A stretch of DNA of 64,000 nucleotides, from the NCBI RefSeq assembly GCF_958295425.1, contig NC_081135.1, positions 23,568,180-23,632,179 on the forward strand, in the 5' to 3' direction. The notes beneath the pieces were generated by a model. It had not been told where the DNA came from. It saw only the letters and a list, made by a program, of their open reading frames with translations, and did no database searches. This document shows, piece after piece, positions 53,401-58,531 of this stretch; within the stretch, counting starts at the first letter, position 1; the number at the start of each line of letters is the position of its first letter. Made by a program: the position numbers and the translations under genes. The stretch comes from Solea solea (lineage: Eukaryota; Chordata; Actinopteri; Pleuronectiformes; Soleidae).

Positions 53401-55893
53401 CAATACTATGCTGTATTAACTTCTTATTTGCTATTCTGTTTAATGACTCACAAGCATGAAAAGATTATGAAAGTTTGAATTTGATCTGTCTTTCAATCTG
53501 TCCATCCATCCATCTTCTACCACTTTATCCTCCACATGAGGGTCGCGGGGGGGGGGGGGTCCATCACAGTCCATCACAGGGCCACATACAGACTAACAAC
53601 AACCATTCACTCTCACACTCACACCTATGGTCAATTTAGAGTGTCCAATTCACCTTATCCCACACACACAGGGGGAGAACATGCAAACTCCACGCAGAAA
53701 GGCCCTTGTTCCAACCAGGGCTCAAACGTGTGGCCATGTCTTTTAATCCATTCATTAAAATGAATAAACGCGATTTTTTTTATTTAAGGCCCAGTATACT
53801 GTATAATATTTCAGAAGATGTATTGAGAGATTTTGTACATATCCTTCCATATGAATGTTTGGATACGTGAATAAGTGCTTTAAAATAAAAAAAATAAAAT
53901 ATCTAGTGTCCTTAGCAAAAAGCCTTTTACTGTATATACAGGGCCTTGTTTTATGGAGGCCACCATCTTCATCCACCATTCTTCTACGGCAGCCCAAACA
54001 GACAAAACAGCCAGAGTGTACATGTTTTGTTTAGAAGCAGTAGCTGATGATGCAAAGGTCACCATATTTCGCTGACACAGCTGGGATAAAAGAGGAGAGG
54101 GCGAAGGAGTCCCCTGTTTCTTACAATCTGCAGTTTCACCATTAGATGTCACTAACTCTGACACACTGGACCATTCATTTAATCGGCTATACGTCTGTGG
54201 TGGTATTCGGTGTGACTGATACTGTCCCTTTACACTTAGTGGCAATTTAATTTAAACTTTCCGTGGGGCCGTTTAGAGAGGATGTGGGGACTGGGAGACA
54301 AGGAGCTCATTTAGCATTTTGACTCCCAGTCATAATGAACTCACCTTCTCGTCATCTTCAGTGAAGAGATCTCCACTCGAGTTCTTGTTGATGGCCTGAG
54401 CGACTCCAATGATCTCTCCGTCACTGTTGCGTATCGGCATGCACAACAGTGACTTGGTCTTGTATCCTGTCAGCTTGTCAATTTCATAGCTGAAGCGACG
54501 ATCCTGCAATCCACAGGCACAGAATAAGACAAATGTTAGACACTTGATGTGAAAACTCGACTGTTTCCCCTGAGATGTCATTGCACTTCAGCGTGTGACT
54601 CATCAGAGCTCAGGTTTGAGGTTTGTTCAGTAACATTTTGCCCGGACAAAGTGTCTTGACATGTGTGTTGCTGAGACAGCTTCTGTATTTTTGTACAGTA
54701 GCTCTTCATTTCTGCTGCAATTGTTTGGTCAGCAAAGGGGAGACCTGCTTGGACTTGTCTGAAAAGGAGTTTTCAGGGGCATCATTAAACAGTTCCATGT
54801 AATCACACATACTGCCCTAGTTTTCAAACTCAATGCAGACACAAGGCAATAACAAACCAACAAAGTCAAAACAGAATTACTCTTCTCTTTTATCGCCTTA
54901 ATTGTATCAGTGGTGTTTTGTGTTTTCTCTGTTGGTGTTGGTTGCAGTGAACTCAGCTCTGTTGCACTGTTTGACTGGTGATGACTGTGACAGGTAAAAC
55001 AGAGAAAAAGATCTCTCTCTTTTTTTTTTTTCCTGTGTGACTCATGCAGATGCACACACGCGTGACGCGTGCACGGAGAGGAGCAGAGCGAAGCAAAGCA
55101 CCTGATAAGCGTCAGGGATGTTTACTGTCTCCCCGTGTTCAGCCACATATCCAATGATCCCTTTCCCCCAAGGAACTTGAACTTCGTCTGAATTTATTGA
55201 GGGTAAAAATGTGGTCCCCGCGTGCACGTCAAAGAATTTGGACACCAGTGTCTTCTTGTTACCGGTCCCCTCCACTACAAACAAGGAGCACCGGTCTGCG
55301 TCGACCATGATACAAACAAACACCAGGATTTTGTAGCTGAGACTCGTTATATCCAAGTCGTTAGAAATGTCTTTTACAAGCTCCAGGAAAAACTCTCTCT
55401 CGTTGTGTTCTTTGAGGTAATATTTAAAATCCACGGCCGTGGAAGGGTACTGGGGGATGTTGACTCTGGACTCCAGCAGTGCGCTCAGGATGTGCGCAGT
55501 GGTCGGGGGCAAAGAGCTCGCCTTCCTCAACAGAGCTCTCCTCCTCATGCTCGTCAGCGGCTCCTGGGCCCTGGAGTTGACATGTTCGTCGTATGTCCGG
55601 TTCACATTGATGGCCTTTGATCTGGCGAAAGTTTTGCGCAGCTCCCTCTGCGAGGCTCTCCGCTGCAGTCCATCACATTTGCTCGCCCAGCTGTCCTTGC
55701 GCGCGTTGGTCGTCTTCTCCTCTCTCGGCTCAGCTGGAGGAGCCGTCGCCGGACTTTTGCTCGCCTGGTGATTCTTGAGCCATTTCTCCACCATGCCATA
55801 ATTCCCCTTTCTGTTCAGGTAGTCCTCGAACAACTCGGGATGCGAGTCCAGAAAACTTTCCACATCAGAGAACACCATATTTGGCACTGCCAT
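3990..55893 (-). CDS. pde11a: pde11a: dual cAMP/cGMP phosphodiesterase 11A, 20 coding exons, complete
   Basis: This gene encodes a soluble phosphodiesterase that hydrolyses cAMP and cGMP. The 20 exons listed separately join without a frame break into 946 residues, against 933 in human PDE11A4. Domain order: N-terminal tail (1-165) with kinase-type sites RRAS (S81) and RKAS (S126); GAF-A (about 166-330); GAF-B (about 348-520); catalytic domain (about 590-870). Catalytic residues are visible: H624 and H628 in [10 protein letters not shown]664 and D665 in CHDLDHRG, D776 in MTACDLGA, and the nucleotide-clamping glutamine Q801 in FFEQGDRE. The start at 55,893 is chosen because it has a strong GCC-ATG-G context and aligns with the conserved start; an in-frame ATG at 56,019 has a poorer context. 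The N-terminal tail is about 40 residues shorter than in human because a Gly/Ser-rich stretch is missing. Repeats invade several introns, but the coding frame is intact. Confidence 0.97.
4026..4112 (-). repeat. Coding (AGC)n / CAG-CTG repeat encoding poly-Ser
   Basis: Trinucleotide repeat within the last pde11a exon. The plus strand reads CTG units with scattered GTT; the sense strand reads AGC (Ser) and AAC (Asn). Runs of 7, 3, 8 and 7 serines are separated by single asparagines. A repeat of this kind is likely to vary in length between individuals. Confidence 0.95.
4394..4500. mobile_element. Truncated MITE copy (GGTCCAGTGTGT family)
   Basis: Starts AAAGGTCCAGTGTGT and matches the left end of the fuller copy at 31,563-31,903. 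No right end is seen here; a different dispersed repeat (the TCCTTTATTTGTCC segment at 4,541-4,570) follows. Confidence 0.45.
5028..5223. repeat. TCTA/TCTG tetranucleotide microsatellite
   Basis: Short TCTA run at 5,030-5,050, then a long pure block at about 5,140-5,223: seven TCTG units followed by about 14 TCTA units. Confidence 0.95.
5262..5515 (-). mobile_element. tRNA-derived SINE, minus strand, partial
   Basis: Shares the tail (GGTCTGTATTTATATGGCGC) and body (CTTGCTCCAAGGACACAT) with the copies at 36.8, 59.3 and 62.2 kb. The tRNA head is truncated after GTTGAAAGACC. Confidence 0.6.
7215..7460. repeat. Diverged dispersed repeat
   Basis: Contains CCTTGTCAGGACCAGTAGTC and CCTGGTCCTCATGAGG, then a GTGTGTGTATGTG end. 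It resembles a high-copy fish repeat with AGTCCTCA motifs. Boundaries are uncertain. Confidence 0.35.
8966..9049 (-). CDS. pde11a: pde11a coding exon 19 (residues 815-842)
   Basis: 28 codons from [20 protein letters not shown] to CAPLYE. Acceptor TTTCAG|GCC, donor GAG|GTAACT. Last helices of the catalytic domain. Confidence 0.95.
9050..10087 (-). other. pde11a intron 18
   Basis: Holds an ATT microsatellite at 9,629-9,657 and an AAAG microsatellite at 10,015-10,058. The stretch 9,350-9,500 is repeat-free and rich in ATTA/TTAAT motifs (see findings). No exon seen. Confidence 0.6.
10015..10058. repeat. (AAAG)n microsatellite
   Basis: About ten GAAA units, inside intron 18 about 30 bp from the donor of exon 18. 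On the sense strand it is a CTTT-rich pyrimidine tract. Confidence 0.95.
10088..10162 (-). CDS. pde11a: pde11a coding exon 18 (residues 790-814)
   Basis: 25 codons from [20 protein letters not shown] to KLTPS. Acceptor TTCCAG|GTG, donor TCA|GTGAGT. It holds Q801, the invariant glutamine that orients the purine ring. An (AAAG)n tract lies about 30 bp inside the following intron. Confidence 0.95.
10347..10410 (-). CDS. pde11a: pde11a coding exon 17 (residues 768-789)
   Basis: 64 nt. It completes the arginine codon and reads [20 protein letters not shown] then K. Acceptor CTCTCAG|A, donor AAG|GTGAGG. It contains metal ligand D776 in TACDLGA. Confidence 0.94.
10502..10579 (-). CDS. pde11a: pde11a coding exon 16 (residues 742-767 and part of 768)
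   Basis: 78 nt. It completes the glutamate codon and reads [20 protein letters not shown] and on to HRDMC plus two bases of an arginine codon. Acceptor CTGCAG|G, donor GCAG|GTGATG. More diverged from human than its neighbours (human has RRTEFFELVSKGEYDW here). Confidence 0.92.
10775..10875 (-). CDS. pde11a: pde11a coding exon 15 (residues 709-741 and part of 742)
   Basis: 101 nt from [20 protein letters not shown] to TDLTLYF plus two bases of a glutamate codon. Acceptor CTTCAG|GGC, donor GA|GTAAGT. It lies 15.8 kb from exon 14, across the intron that holds the large satellite-bearing transposon. Confidence 0.95.
10876..13496 (-). other. pde11a intron 14, part 3' of the large transposon
   Basis: Intronic sequence between exon 15 and the transposon. 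Includes a hAT-type end at about 11,960-12,012 (ATGTGGCTCTAGAGCTGCAG then GCAGACCCCTG), an inverted repeat at 12,798-12,847, and repeat-poor AT-rich DNA at 13,010-13,200. No exon seen. Confidence 0.6.
12798..12847. repeat. Perfect 16-bp inverted repeat (hairpin)
   Basis: TCACGATTTAGTCCTC at 12,798-12,813 pairs exactly with GAGGACTAAATCGTGA at 12,832-12,847 around an 18-nt loop. Confidence 0.9.
13497..13504. repeat. Left target site duplication TTCCAGCA
   Basis: Eight bases directly before the left terminal repeat, identical to 24,675-24,682 after the right terminal repeat. Confidence 0.85.
14225..14313 (-). repeat. Inverted first units of the 38-bp array
   Basis: Units here read in the opposite direction (GACATACTAAACTATGACAT). 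They meet the forward array head to head at TGACA|TGTCA (14,309-14,318). Confidence 0.9.
16282..16360 (-). repeat. tRNA-Leu-like module, copy 1
   Basis: On the minus strand this 79-bp core has an A-box-like TGGCGTAGTGG (16,348-16,358) and a B-box-like GGTTCAAATCCC (16,291-16,302). The D-arm segment GGTCTATGACGC resembles class II tRNA-Leu. The acceptor stem does not pair and the T stem is damaged, so this is a tRNA-derived relic and not a working tRNA gene. The wider module runs about 16,253-16,388. Confidence 0.7.
16590..16668 (-). repeat. tRNA-Leu-like module, copy 2
   Basis: Nearly identical to copy 1, 308 bp further on, with the same A- and B-box-like motifs. Confidence 0.7.
18096..18174 (-). 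repeat. tRNA-Leu-like module, copy 3
   Basis: Same 79-bp core; one change in the A-box-like motif (GGCATAGTGG). Confidence 0.7.
18609..18687 (-). repeat. tRNA-Leu-like module, copy 4
   Basis: Same core, with GGAGTAGTGG at the A-box position. A partial duplicate of its flank (GCATCCAGAATGCCATCATA) lies just before it at about 18,488. Confidence 0.65.
19366..19443 (-). repeat. tRNA-Leu-like module, copy 5
   Basis: 78-bp version with local changes in the middle (GGACACCAGCCCAAGG); the A- and B-box-like motifs remain. Confidence 0.65.
19861..19939 (-). repeat. tRNA-Leu-like module, copy 6
   Basis: 79-bp version; the B-box-like motif has one change (GGGATATGAACC on the plus strand). Confidence 0.65.
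21968..22042 (-). repeat. tRNA-Leu-like module, copy 7
   Basis: 75-bp version; the B-box-like motif has degenerated (GGGATTTGAAGC on the plus strand). Identical to copy 8. Confidence 0.65.
22501..22553. repeat. Internal copy of the array's right-hand flank
   Basis: CATAAAGGATTGGAGAGGGG to TGTAAACATTGTC recurs at 23,895-23,947, where the array ends and unique DNA begins. Here it is embedded between repeat units. Confidence 0.9.
23172..23246 (-). repeat. tRNA-Leu-like module, copy 8
   Basis: Exact duplicate of copy 7, 1,204 bp further on, part of a recent segmental duplication in the array. Confidence 0.65.
24675..24682. repeat. Right target site duplication TTCCAGCA
   Basis: Identical to 13,497-13,504. 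Confidence 0.85.
24683..26670 (-). other. pde11a intron 14, part 5' of the large transposon
   Basis: AT-rich intronic DNA with no exon. Contains diverged copies of a motif block (GGACATTTTTGTCC...ATGACTTAAGA...AATAATGCATCA) at about 25,765-25,860, 26,064-26,165 and 26,170-26,215. Confidence 0.6.
26671..26761 (-). CDS. pde11a: pde11a coding exon 14 (residues 678-708)
   Basis: 91 nt. It completes the lysine codon and reads [20 protein letters not shown] and on to MILQSE. It is part of the catalytic core (EHHHFNHAV). Both splice sites look weak: the acceptor CGTCAG|G follows a long TG tract in place of a pyrimidine tract, and the donor is GAG|GTGCCC. Skipping this exon would shift the frame. 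Confidence 0.94.
26762..26812 (-). promoter_or_regulatory. TG-repeat splice acceptor tract of pde11a exon 14
   Basis: On the sense strand the 45 bases before the AG are GTGTGTGT...TTTGTGTCTGTGTG...TGCGTCAG, almost free of pyrimidine runs. UG-rich acceptor tracts are known to bind TDP-43 in CFTR exon 9; a similar effect here is inferred. Confidence 0.6.
26762..28028 (-). other. pde11a intron 13
   Basis: 1.27 kb. Holds the TG tract beside exon 14, a GGAT tail at 27,744-27,760 (likely end of an L2-like fragment) and a GAGAGA run at 28,004-28,022 just after exon 13. No exon seen. Confidence 0.6.
28029..28138 (-). CDS. pde11a: pde11a coding exon 13 (residues 642-677 and part of 678)
   Basis: 110 nt from [19 protein letters not shown] to NNAFQA plus two bases of a lysine codon. 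Acceptor AATCAG|ACA, donor AA|GTAAGT. It carries the PDE signature [11 protein letters not shown] with metal ligands H664 and D665. Confidence 0.95.
28139..29620 (-). other. pde11a intron 12
   Basis: 1.48 kb of largely unique sequence with several A-rich runs (28,930-29,050). No gene or clear mobile element recognised. Confidence 0.55.
29621..29728 (-). CDS. pde11a: pde11a coding exon 12 (residues 606-641)
   Basis: 36 codons from [19 protein letters not shown] to CMFAMLT. Acceptor CTCCAG|ATA, donor ACG|GTAAAA. It contains [10 protein letters not shown]624 is the expected general acid and H628 a metal ligand. Intron 11 before it is only 98 bp. Confidence 0.96.
29827..29973 (-). CDS. pde11a: pde11a coding exon 11 (residues 557-605)
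   Basis: 49 codons from [20 protein letters not shown] to [10 protein letters not shown]. Acceptor AAACAG|GCT, donor GAA|GTAAGG. First helices of the catalytic domain. Confidence 0.96.
29974..32605 (-). other. pde11a intron 10
   Basis: 2.63 kb. Contains a poly-T/poly-G run (30,188-30,212) and a MITE at 31,563-31,903. No exon seen. Confidence 0.6.
31563..31903. mobile_element. MITE with GGTCCAGTGTGT termini
   Basis: Starts AAGGTCCAGTGTGT and ends ACACACTGGACCC, an inverted pair 340 bp apart. Internal motif TTTACAATCTGCAATCTGG recurs in the copy near 54.1 kb. No coding capacity. Confidence 0.6.
32606..32656 (-). CDS. pde11a: pde11a coding exon 10 (residues 540-556)
   Basis: 17 codons reading [17 protein letters not shown]. 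Acceptor TTGCAG|GTC, donor AAG|GTAACA. Short linker exon joining GAF-B to the catalytic domain; nearly identical to the human segment. Confidence 0.95.
33607..33699 (-). CDS. pde11a: pde11a coding exon 9 (residues 509-539)
   Basis: 31 codons from [19 protein letters not shown] to KQSVALD. Acceptor TATTAG|GCG, donor GAT|GTAAGA. End of GAF-B and the helix leading to the catalytic half. Confidence 0.95.
33760..34240. mobile_element. hAT-like non-autonomous element (GGGTCTCAAACT termini)
   Basis: GGGTCTCAAACT at 33,764-33,775 is the inverted match of AGTTTGAGACCC at 34,226-34,237; the right end continues to CCCTG. GGCGGCCCGGGGGCCACATG near the left end is typical of a widespread hAT group. A short unrelated repeat (TTTATTTGTAAAGCACTTTA, about 33,957-34,035) is nested inside. 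Target duplication not recognisable. Confidence 0.65.
34249..34575. mobile_element. hAT-like non-autonomous element (GGTTCTCAAAC termini)
   Basis: GGTTCTCAAAC at 34,253-34,263 is the inverted match of GTTTGAGAACC at 34,560-34,570. It sits eight bases from the previous element, in intron 8 of pde11a. No transposase. Confidence 0.65.
34923..34990 (-). CDS. pde11a: pde11a coding exon 8 (residues 486-508)
   Basis: 68 nt. It completes the glycine codon and reads [20 protein letters not shown] then FE. Acceptor ATCCAG|GTG, donor [21 protein letters not shown] corresponds to the NKFDE-type loop region of this fold. Confidence 0.95.
34991..40556 (-). other. pde11a intron 7
   Basis: 5.57 kb. Contains a composite MITE/SINE (36,540-37,130), a TATA-type repeat at 38,213-38,250, and otherwise AT-rich sequence without exons. 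Confidence 0.6.
36540..37130 (-). mobile_element. Composite repeat copy 1: MITE with nested SINE
   Basis: Outer part: GTACTTTGTTATTTATATTTC...CTCCACTACATTTCC on the left and TTTTACTCAAGTATCCC...TACAAGACTGT on the right. Nested inside at 36,718-36,940 is a minus-strand tRNA-derived SINE with A-box-like TGGCTCAGTGGTAGG and tail GGTCTGTATTTATATAGCAC. The same arrangement occurs at 59.1 and 62.0 kb. Confidence 0.65.
40557..40632 (-). CDS. pde11a: pde11a coding exon 7 (residues 461-485 and part of 486)
   Basis: 76 nt reading [20 protein letters not shown] and on to NHQII, then one base of a glycine codon. Acceptor TTTCAG|GCA, donor TTG|GTAAGA. It is the SVLCVPIW strand of GAF-B. Confidence 0.96.
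41345..41365. repeat. (CTG)7 microsatellite, intronic
   Basis: Seven CTG units in intron 6; CAG on the sense strand. Confidence 0.9.
41939..41979. repeat. (CTG)13 microsatellite, intronic
   Basis: About 13 uninterrupted CTG units in intron 6; CAG on the sense strand. Confidence 0.93.
42205..42337 (-). CDS. pde11a: pde11a coding exon 6 (residues 416-460)
   Basis: 133 nt. After the split serine it reads [20 protein letters not shown] and on to [15 protein letters not shown]. Acceptor CTTTAG|T, donor GAG|GTAAAA. This GAF-B part carries a second VNISDAYQ motif that parallels VNIPDAYQ of GAF-A, as expected from the internal GAF duplication in this family. Confidence 0.96.
42338..43751 (-). other. 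pde11a intron 5
   Basis: 1.41 kb with a poly-A run at 42,743-42,757. No exon or clear mobile element seen. Confidence 0.55.
43752..43816 (-). CDS. pde11a: pde11a coding exon 5 (residues 395-415 and part of 416)
   Basis: 65 nt reading [21 protein letters not shown] plus two bases of a serine codon. Acceptor TCTTAG|GTG, donor ACAG|GTACGT. A short GAF-B segment found from the splice sites and from matching frame with exons 4 and 6. Intron 4 is only 137 bp. Confidence 0.94.
43954..44094 (-). CDS. pde11a: pde11a coding exon 4 (residues 348-394)
   Basis: 47 codons starting [19 protein letters not shown] and ending LLEDIESP. Acceptor TCCAG|GCT, donor CCG|GTACTG. It opens GAF-B and contains the conserved LLKCERCSV strand. 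Phase 0 at both ends. Confidence 0.96.
44243..44430. repeat. (ATT)n microsatellite
   Basis: About 190 bp of ATT/TTA units with a few interruptions, in intron 3 of pde11a. Confidence 0.95.
44745..44834 (-). CDS. pde11a: pde11a coding exon 3 (residues 318-347)
   Basis: 30 codons reading [19 protein letters not shown] and on to EYDRSR. Acceptor CCACAG|GTG, donor CGG|GTAAGT. It forms the end of GAF-A and the linking helix to GAF-B. Confidence 0.96.
47010..47336 (+). mobile_element. tRNA-derived SINE with L2-type tail
   Basis: Head has CTCTTGCCTTTGCAGCAAGA and a B-box-like CCAGGTTCGTGACCC. Body has CATGGAGTTTGCATGTTCTC and TGTCCAGGGTGTACACC. Ends in a GGAT-rich tail. This layout is common in teleost SINEs. 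Confidence 0.65.
53495..53735 (-). mobile_element. SINE/L2-tail fragment, reverse orientation
   Basis: Starts CCATCCATCCATCTTCTACC and runs to CAAACTCCACGCAGAAAGG, the reverse complement of the 47-kb element body. A G12 run interrupts it at 53,547. Confidence 0.6.
53786..54172. mobile_element. MITE, GGTCCAGTGTGT family, diverged
   Basis: Right end ACACACTGGACC is intact and the internal TTACAATCTGCAGTTTCACC matches the 31.6-kb copy. The left end (AGGCCCAGTA) is diverged. Confidence 0.5.
54345..54503 (-). CDS. pde11a: pde11a coding exon 2 (residues 265-317)
   Basis: 53 codons, starting [19 protein letters not shown] and ending EDDEK. The acceptor is TTGCAG|GAT and the donor AAG|GTGAGT. It completes the core of GAF-A, including the conserved SLLCMPI and GVAQAINK strands. 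Intron 2, which follows, is about 9.5 kb. Confidence 0.96.
54504..55101 (-). other. pde11a intron 1
   Basis: 598-bp intron with a pyrimidine run (55,010-55,032) near the donor side. No other feature seen. Confidence 0.6.
55102..55893 (-). CDS. pde11a: pde11a coding exon 1 (residues 1-264)
   Basis: This exon encodes the whole N-terminal regulatory tail and most of GAF-A, ending at VNIPDAYQ. It is exactly 264 codons, so the exon ends in phase 0. The donor reads CAG|GTGC. The tail holds an acidic [13 protein letters not shown] helix, then the [12 protein letters not shown] and [10 protein letters not shown] motifs. In mammalian PDE11A4 the equivalent serines are phosphorylated by PKA/PKG; that function here is inferred. 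The frame stays open upstream to an ATG at 56,019, but the first conserved residue is at 55,893. Confidence 0.96.
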
Positions 55894-56400
55894 GGCTCTT
55901 CTTCTGATGGCCCTCAGTGAACCAAATCTATGAAGTCGCGCAGAAAAATACCATCGATGGGGCTTTTGCTGAGGGCTAAAGTGGAGAATTGTTTGAAAAG
56001 CACAACTTCCAAGATCCATATGCCGGGAACACCCCTTACAGTTCTGGCTGTGTATCCAGTTTCCACTCTATGGGGAGAAGAAGGATGGAGACTCCCTTTG
56101 CGCACCAGAACTCCCCTCCACATCATTTCCACATCGTCCACCTAATTGAACATCATTTTAAAACTGGTCTGAAGCATCCCGGCGTGAGAGCAAATGCAGG
56201 CTCGCGTGGACTTTCACGGGCGAAAGGGAACCTGACACAGAGCCACAACCGAGCATCTCCGTCGTATGGGTCTTCTCTTGTGCAAATGACGCTGGCTGTG
56301 GTTGGCTCTGTCCCGCTGACGCGCGCGTCGTCACACAAACACTGGGAGCTCAGACTCGCCTCAGCAGTCAGCCCTCCAGCCATCTGAACCGCGTGCCCTC
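55894..56400 (-). promoter_or_regulatory. pde11a 5' UTR and probable promoter
   Basis: CpG-richer DNA upstream of the start codon. It contains a 12-bp palindrome GACGCGCGCGTC at 56,318-56,329 overlapping TGACG/CGTCA half-sites of CRE type. No TATA box is obvious. Transcription start is not determinable from the sequence. Confidence 0.35.
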
Positions 56401-57660
56401 TTCTCTCTAAGTATGATGGAGATGATGCCGAGGATGGTGATCACCTCCTCATCATCCACACAAGTGTATGGCATGATTTAAAAAAAAAACCATCTAATTC
56501 ATCAACATGGAGGATCACTGTGGTAATAATTATTACATTCAGCAATAATTCCCAGCTAATATAAATGTATATGCTTAATAAAAGCACAGCCCCCCACCAC
56601 CACCATACGGGTGCATTATTATTATTATTTCATGAGATTATGCTTCAGCACCGTCAACATAATGGGTTCCTCTGCGTTCCCAGTGTAAAGCCTTTGGTGA
56701 TGATGGCACTGCAAAGCTGACAGGAGTAATCAAAGTGAGTGACTGCCGCCTGAAGACGCGTGTGTTTCAGCATCAATAATAGATGCTGCGACTCGCTTAT
56801 TACATTCATTTCCATATCCGCCAAACTTTGTCAAATATGGGACTCTGCAGTAAGTCTGGATGATTTAGTTGCACAGCGGCGACTTTTATTGACACAAGAA
56901 GCATTTCAGAAAATCAAATTCCTATATACGTTATTACCGAGTCTCAGTGCAGGTTTGATGTTTGAACGCTAGAGGGAGCAGTACTCCACGACTTTGAGTA
57001 GGAATGTGGATGCAGTCAGTGGGGCTGTTCCCCCTCACGGATTTAACTGTGAGATAATGATTCAAAGACAAAACCACACATCTTTCTTATGCCACATTTT
57101 GCCTACATGCAGTTTGATTGAATACAAAGTCTCATGGTCAAAATGAAGAACCTGCTCATGTCAAATGACCCCACAAAATTTGAACCTGTGACCCCAACCT
57201 CAAATAGATTCAAGGAATTTTAAGTTACAGTAGTTTGTCTATGCATGTGTCCCTGTGATGGGACACATATGGCGAACTGTCCAGGGTGTACCCCTACTAT
57301 AGCCCTATGTCAGCTGAGATTAGCACAGCTCCCCCGTGACCCTCATGTGGAGGATAAAGTGTCAGAAGATGGATGGACGGAGTTTTAAGTTACTTCATTA
57401 TTTTAGAAAGAGAAGCTACAATTACACACAATAGAACACCACACCTGCTGTACTGCAGTGACTAATCATTAATATTTATCCATCCAAGAAAAACTGCTTG
57501 ACAGCAACTTGAGGACTTGCTTTCACTCTGGGATGGATCATGTGACATTATTCATCTGTTCCACAACTCTACTGCATTAGTAATAAAAAAAAAAAAAGCC
57601 TGCCATGAACAATTATCATTCAATTCTGGAAAAAATGTCCAGTCAAGCAACTTTCAAAGT
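56401..57660. other. Intergenic between pde11a and cytochrome c
   Basis: Contains an ATT run at 56,617-56,630 and an L2-type tail (57,235-57,382: CTGTCCAGGGTGTACCCC, then a GGATGGA end). No gene seen. Confidence 0.6.
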
Positions 57661-58103
57661 CAATGTTTAGTTTTATTCAACTTGCAAATTCAAGGGGGAC
57701 ATATTAAGACCAATGGTGTGTCATCAAATTAGGAACAGGGGAAACAAAATTAAGACATCTCGAATAAATCATGAAAATATAGAGACACTAAATACTAGAT
57801 GACAGTCAGTTGGCAAATATAATACACAGCTTCTCGTTTCTACATTCAGAATGCACAGTATAGGGTCTGATAATTTAATGGTACAAAAAAGGCACCTGTT
57901 AAAACCAGGGAATAAAATTCCGTCAATCACAAAATTGGACCAGATATCAGAAACAAAAGCTGTGACAAAATGGCAACTTATGTCAACACCACTCAAGACT
58001 GCTTGTTGTTCTCAATTCTGAAAAAAAAAAAAAAAACAATCACAAGCCTCTTGAGCAGTTTGTCCAGATGCAAAAACTAGCAACGGTTAAGTGGAAGACT
58101 TCG
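57661..58103 (-). other. Cytochrome c 3' UTR (probable)
   Basis: From the stop codon to a minus-strand AATAAA at 57,672-57,677 (plus strand TTTATT). Length about 440 bp. Includes an A16-type run at 58,021-58,036 (T-run on the sense strand). Confidence 0.5.
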
Positions 58104-58521
58104 TTAGGAGGTTGCAGACTTTAGATATGCTATGAGGTCAGTACGCTCATTCTTCTTTTTGATGCCAGCGAAGATCATCTTTGTTCCTGGAATGTATTTC
58201 TTGGGGTTCTCCAGATAAACCATCAGGGTGTCTTCACCCCAGACGATGCCTACAAATAAAGTGAACAAGGAGGAGAACCATGTTTTAGACTGGCAGCAGC
58301 ATGATTTATAGAACTATGTGAACACACACACACACACACGAAAACTTACCCTTGCTTTTATTAGCATCAGTGTAGGAGAAACCTGGTGCTTGGCCTGTTT
58401 TGCGTCCAAACAAACCCCAAAGGTTAGGTCCAACCTTGTGCTTCCCATTTTCTTCCACTGTATGGCACTGGGCACACTTCTGGACAAATGCCTTTTTACC
58501 TTTCGCAATGTCTGCAGGCAT
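58104..58521 (-). CDS. Cytochrome c, two coding exons (58,350-58,521 and 58,104-58,249)
   Basis: Encodes a 105-residue mitochondrial intermembrane-space haemoprotein that carries electrons from complex III to complex IV and activates caspases when released. Exon 2 (57 codons plus one base) reads [20 protein letters not shown] and on to TDANKSK; exon 3 reads [20 protein letters not shown] and on to IAYLKSATS, stop TAA. Haem ligation is intact: C16 and C19 of CAQCH, axial H20 and M82 in PGTKM. There is one extra residue before KGKK relative to the usual MGDVEKGKK. The intron between the coding exons is 100 bp with donor AAGG|GTAAGT and acceptor TTGTAG|GC. Synteny with pde11a suggests the counterpart of mammalian testis cytochrome c (Cyct); cycs-type naming is therefore left open. 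Confidence 0.95.
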
Positions 58522-58531
58522 GATTTGTGTT

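Larger units (their letters stand above)
44835..54344 (-). other. pde11a intron 2
   Basis: 9.5 kb. Includes a SINE/L2-tail element (47,010-47,336), a reverse-oriented relative (53,495-53,735), a MITE (about 53,786-54,172), a diverged repeat rich in CAATATTGC motifs (about 52,985-53,420), and a repeat-free AT-rich stretch at 48,160-48,600. No coding exon recognised. Confidence 0.6.

Noticed and set aside
55222..55771. Plus-strand frames of 110-132 residues
   Set aside because: Antisense shadows of pde11a exon 1.
55894..56019. Upstream in-frame ATG extending PDE11A by 42 residues
   Set aside because: Weak start context and no similarity to the family; the conserved start is at 55,893 with a GCC-ATG-G context.
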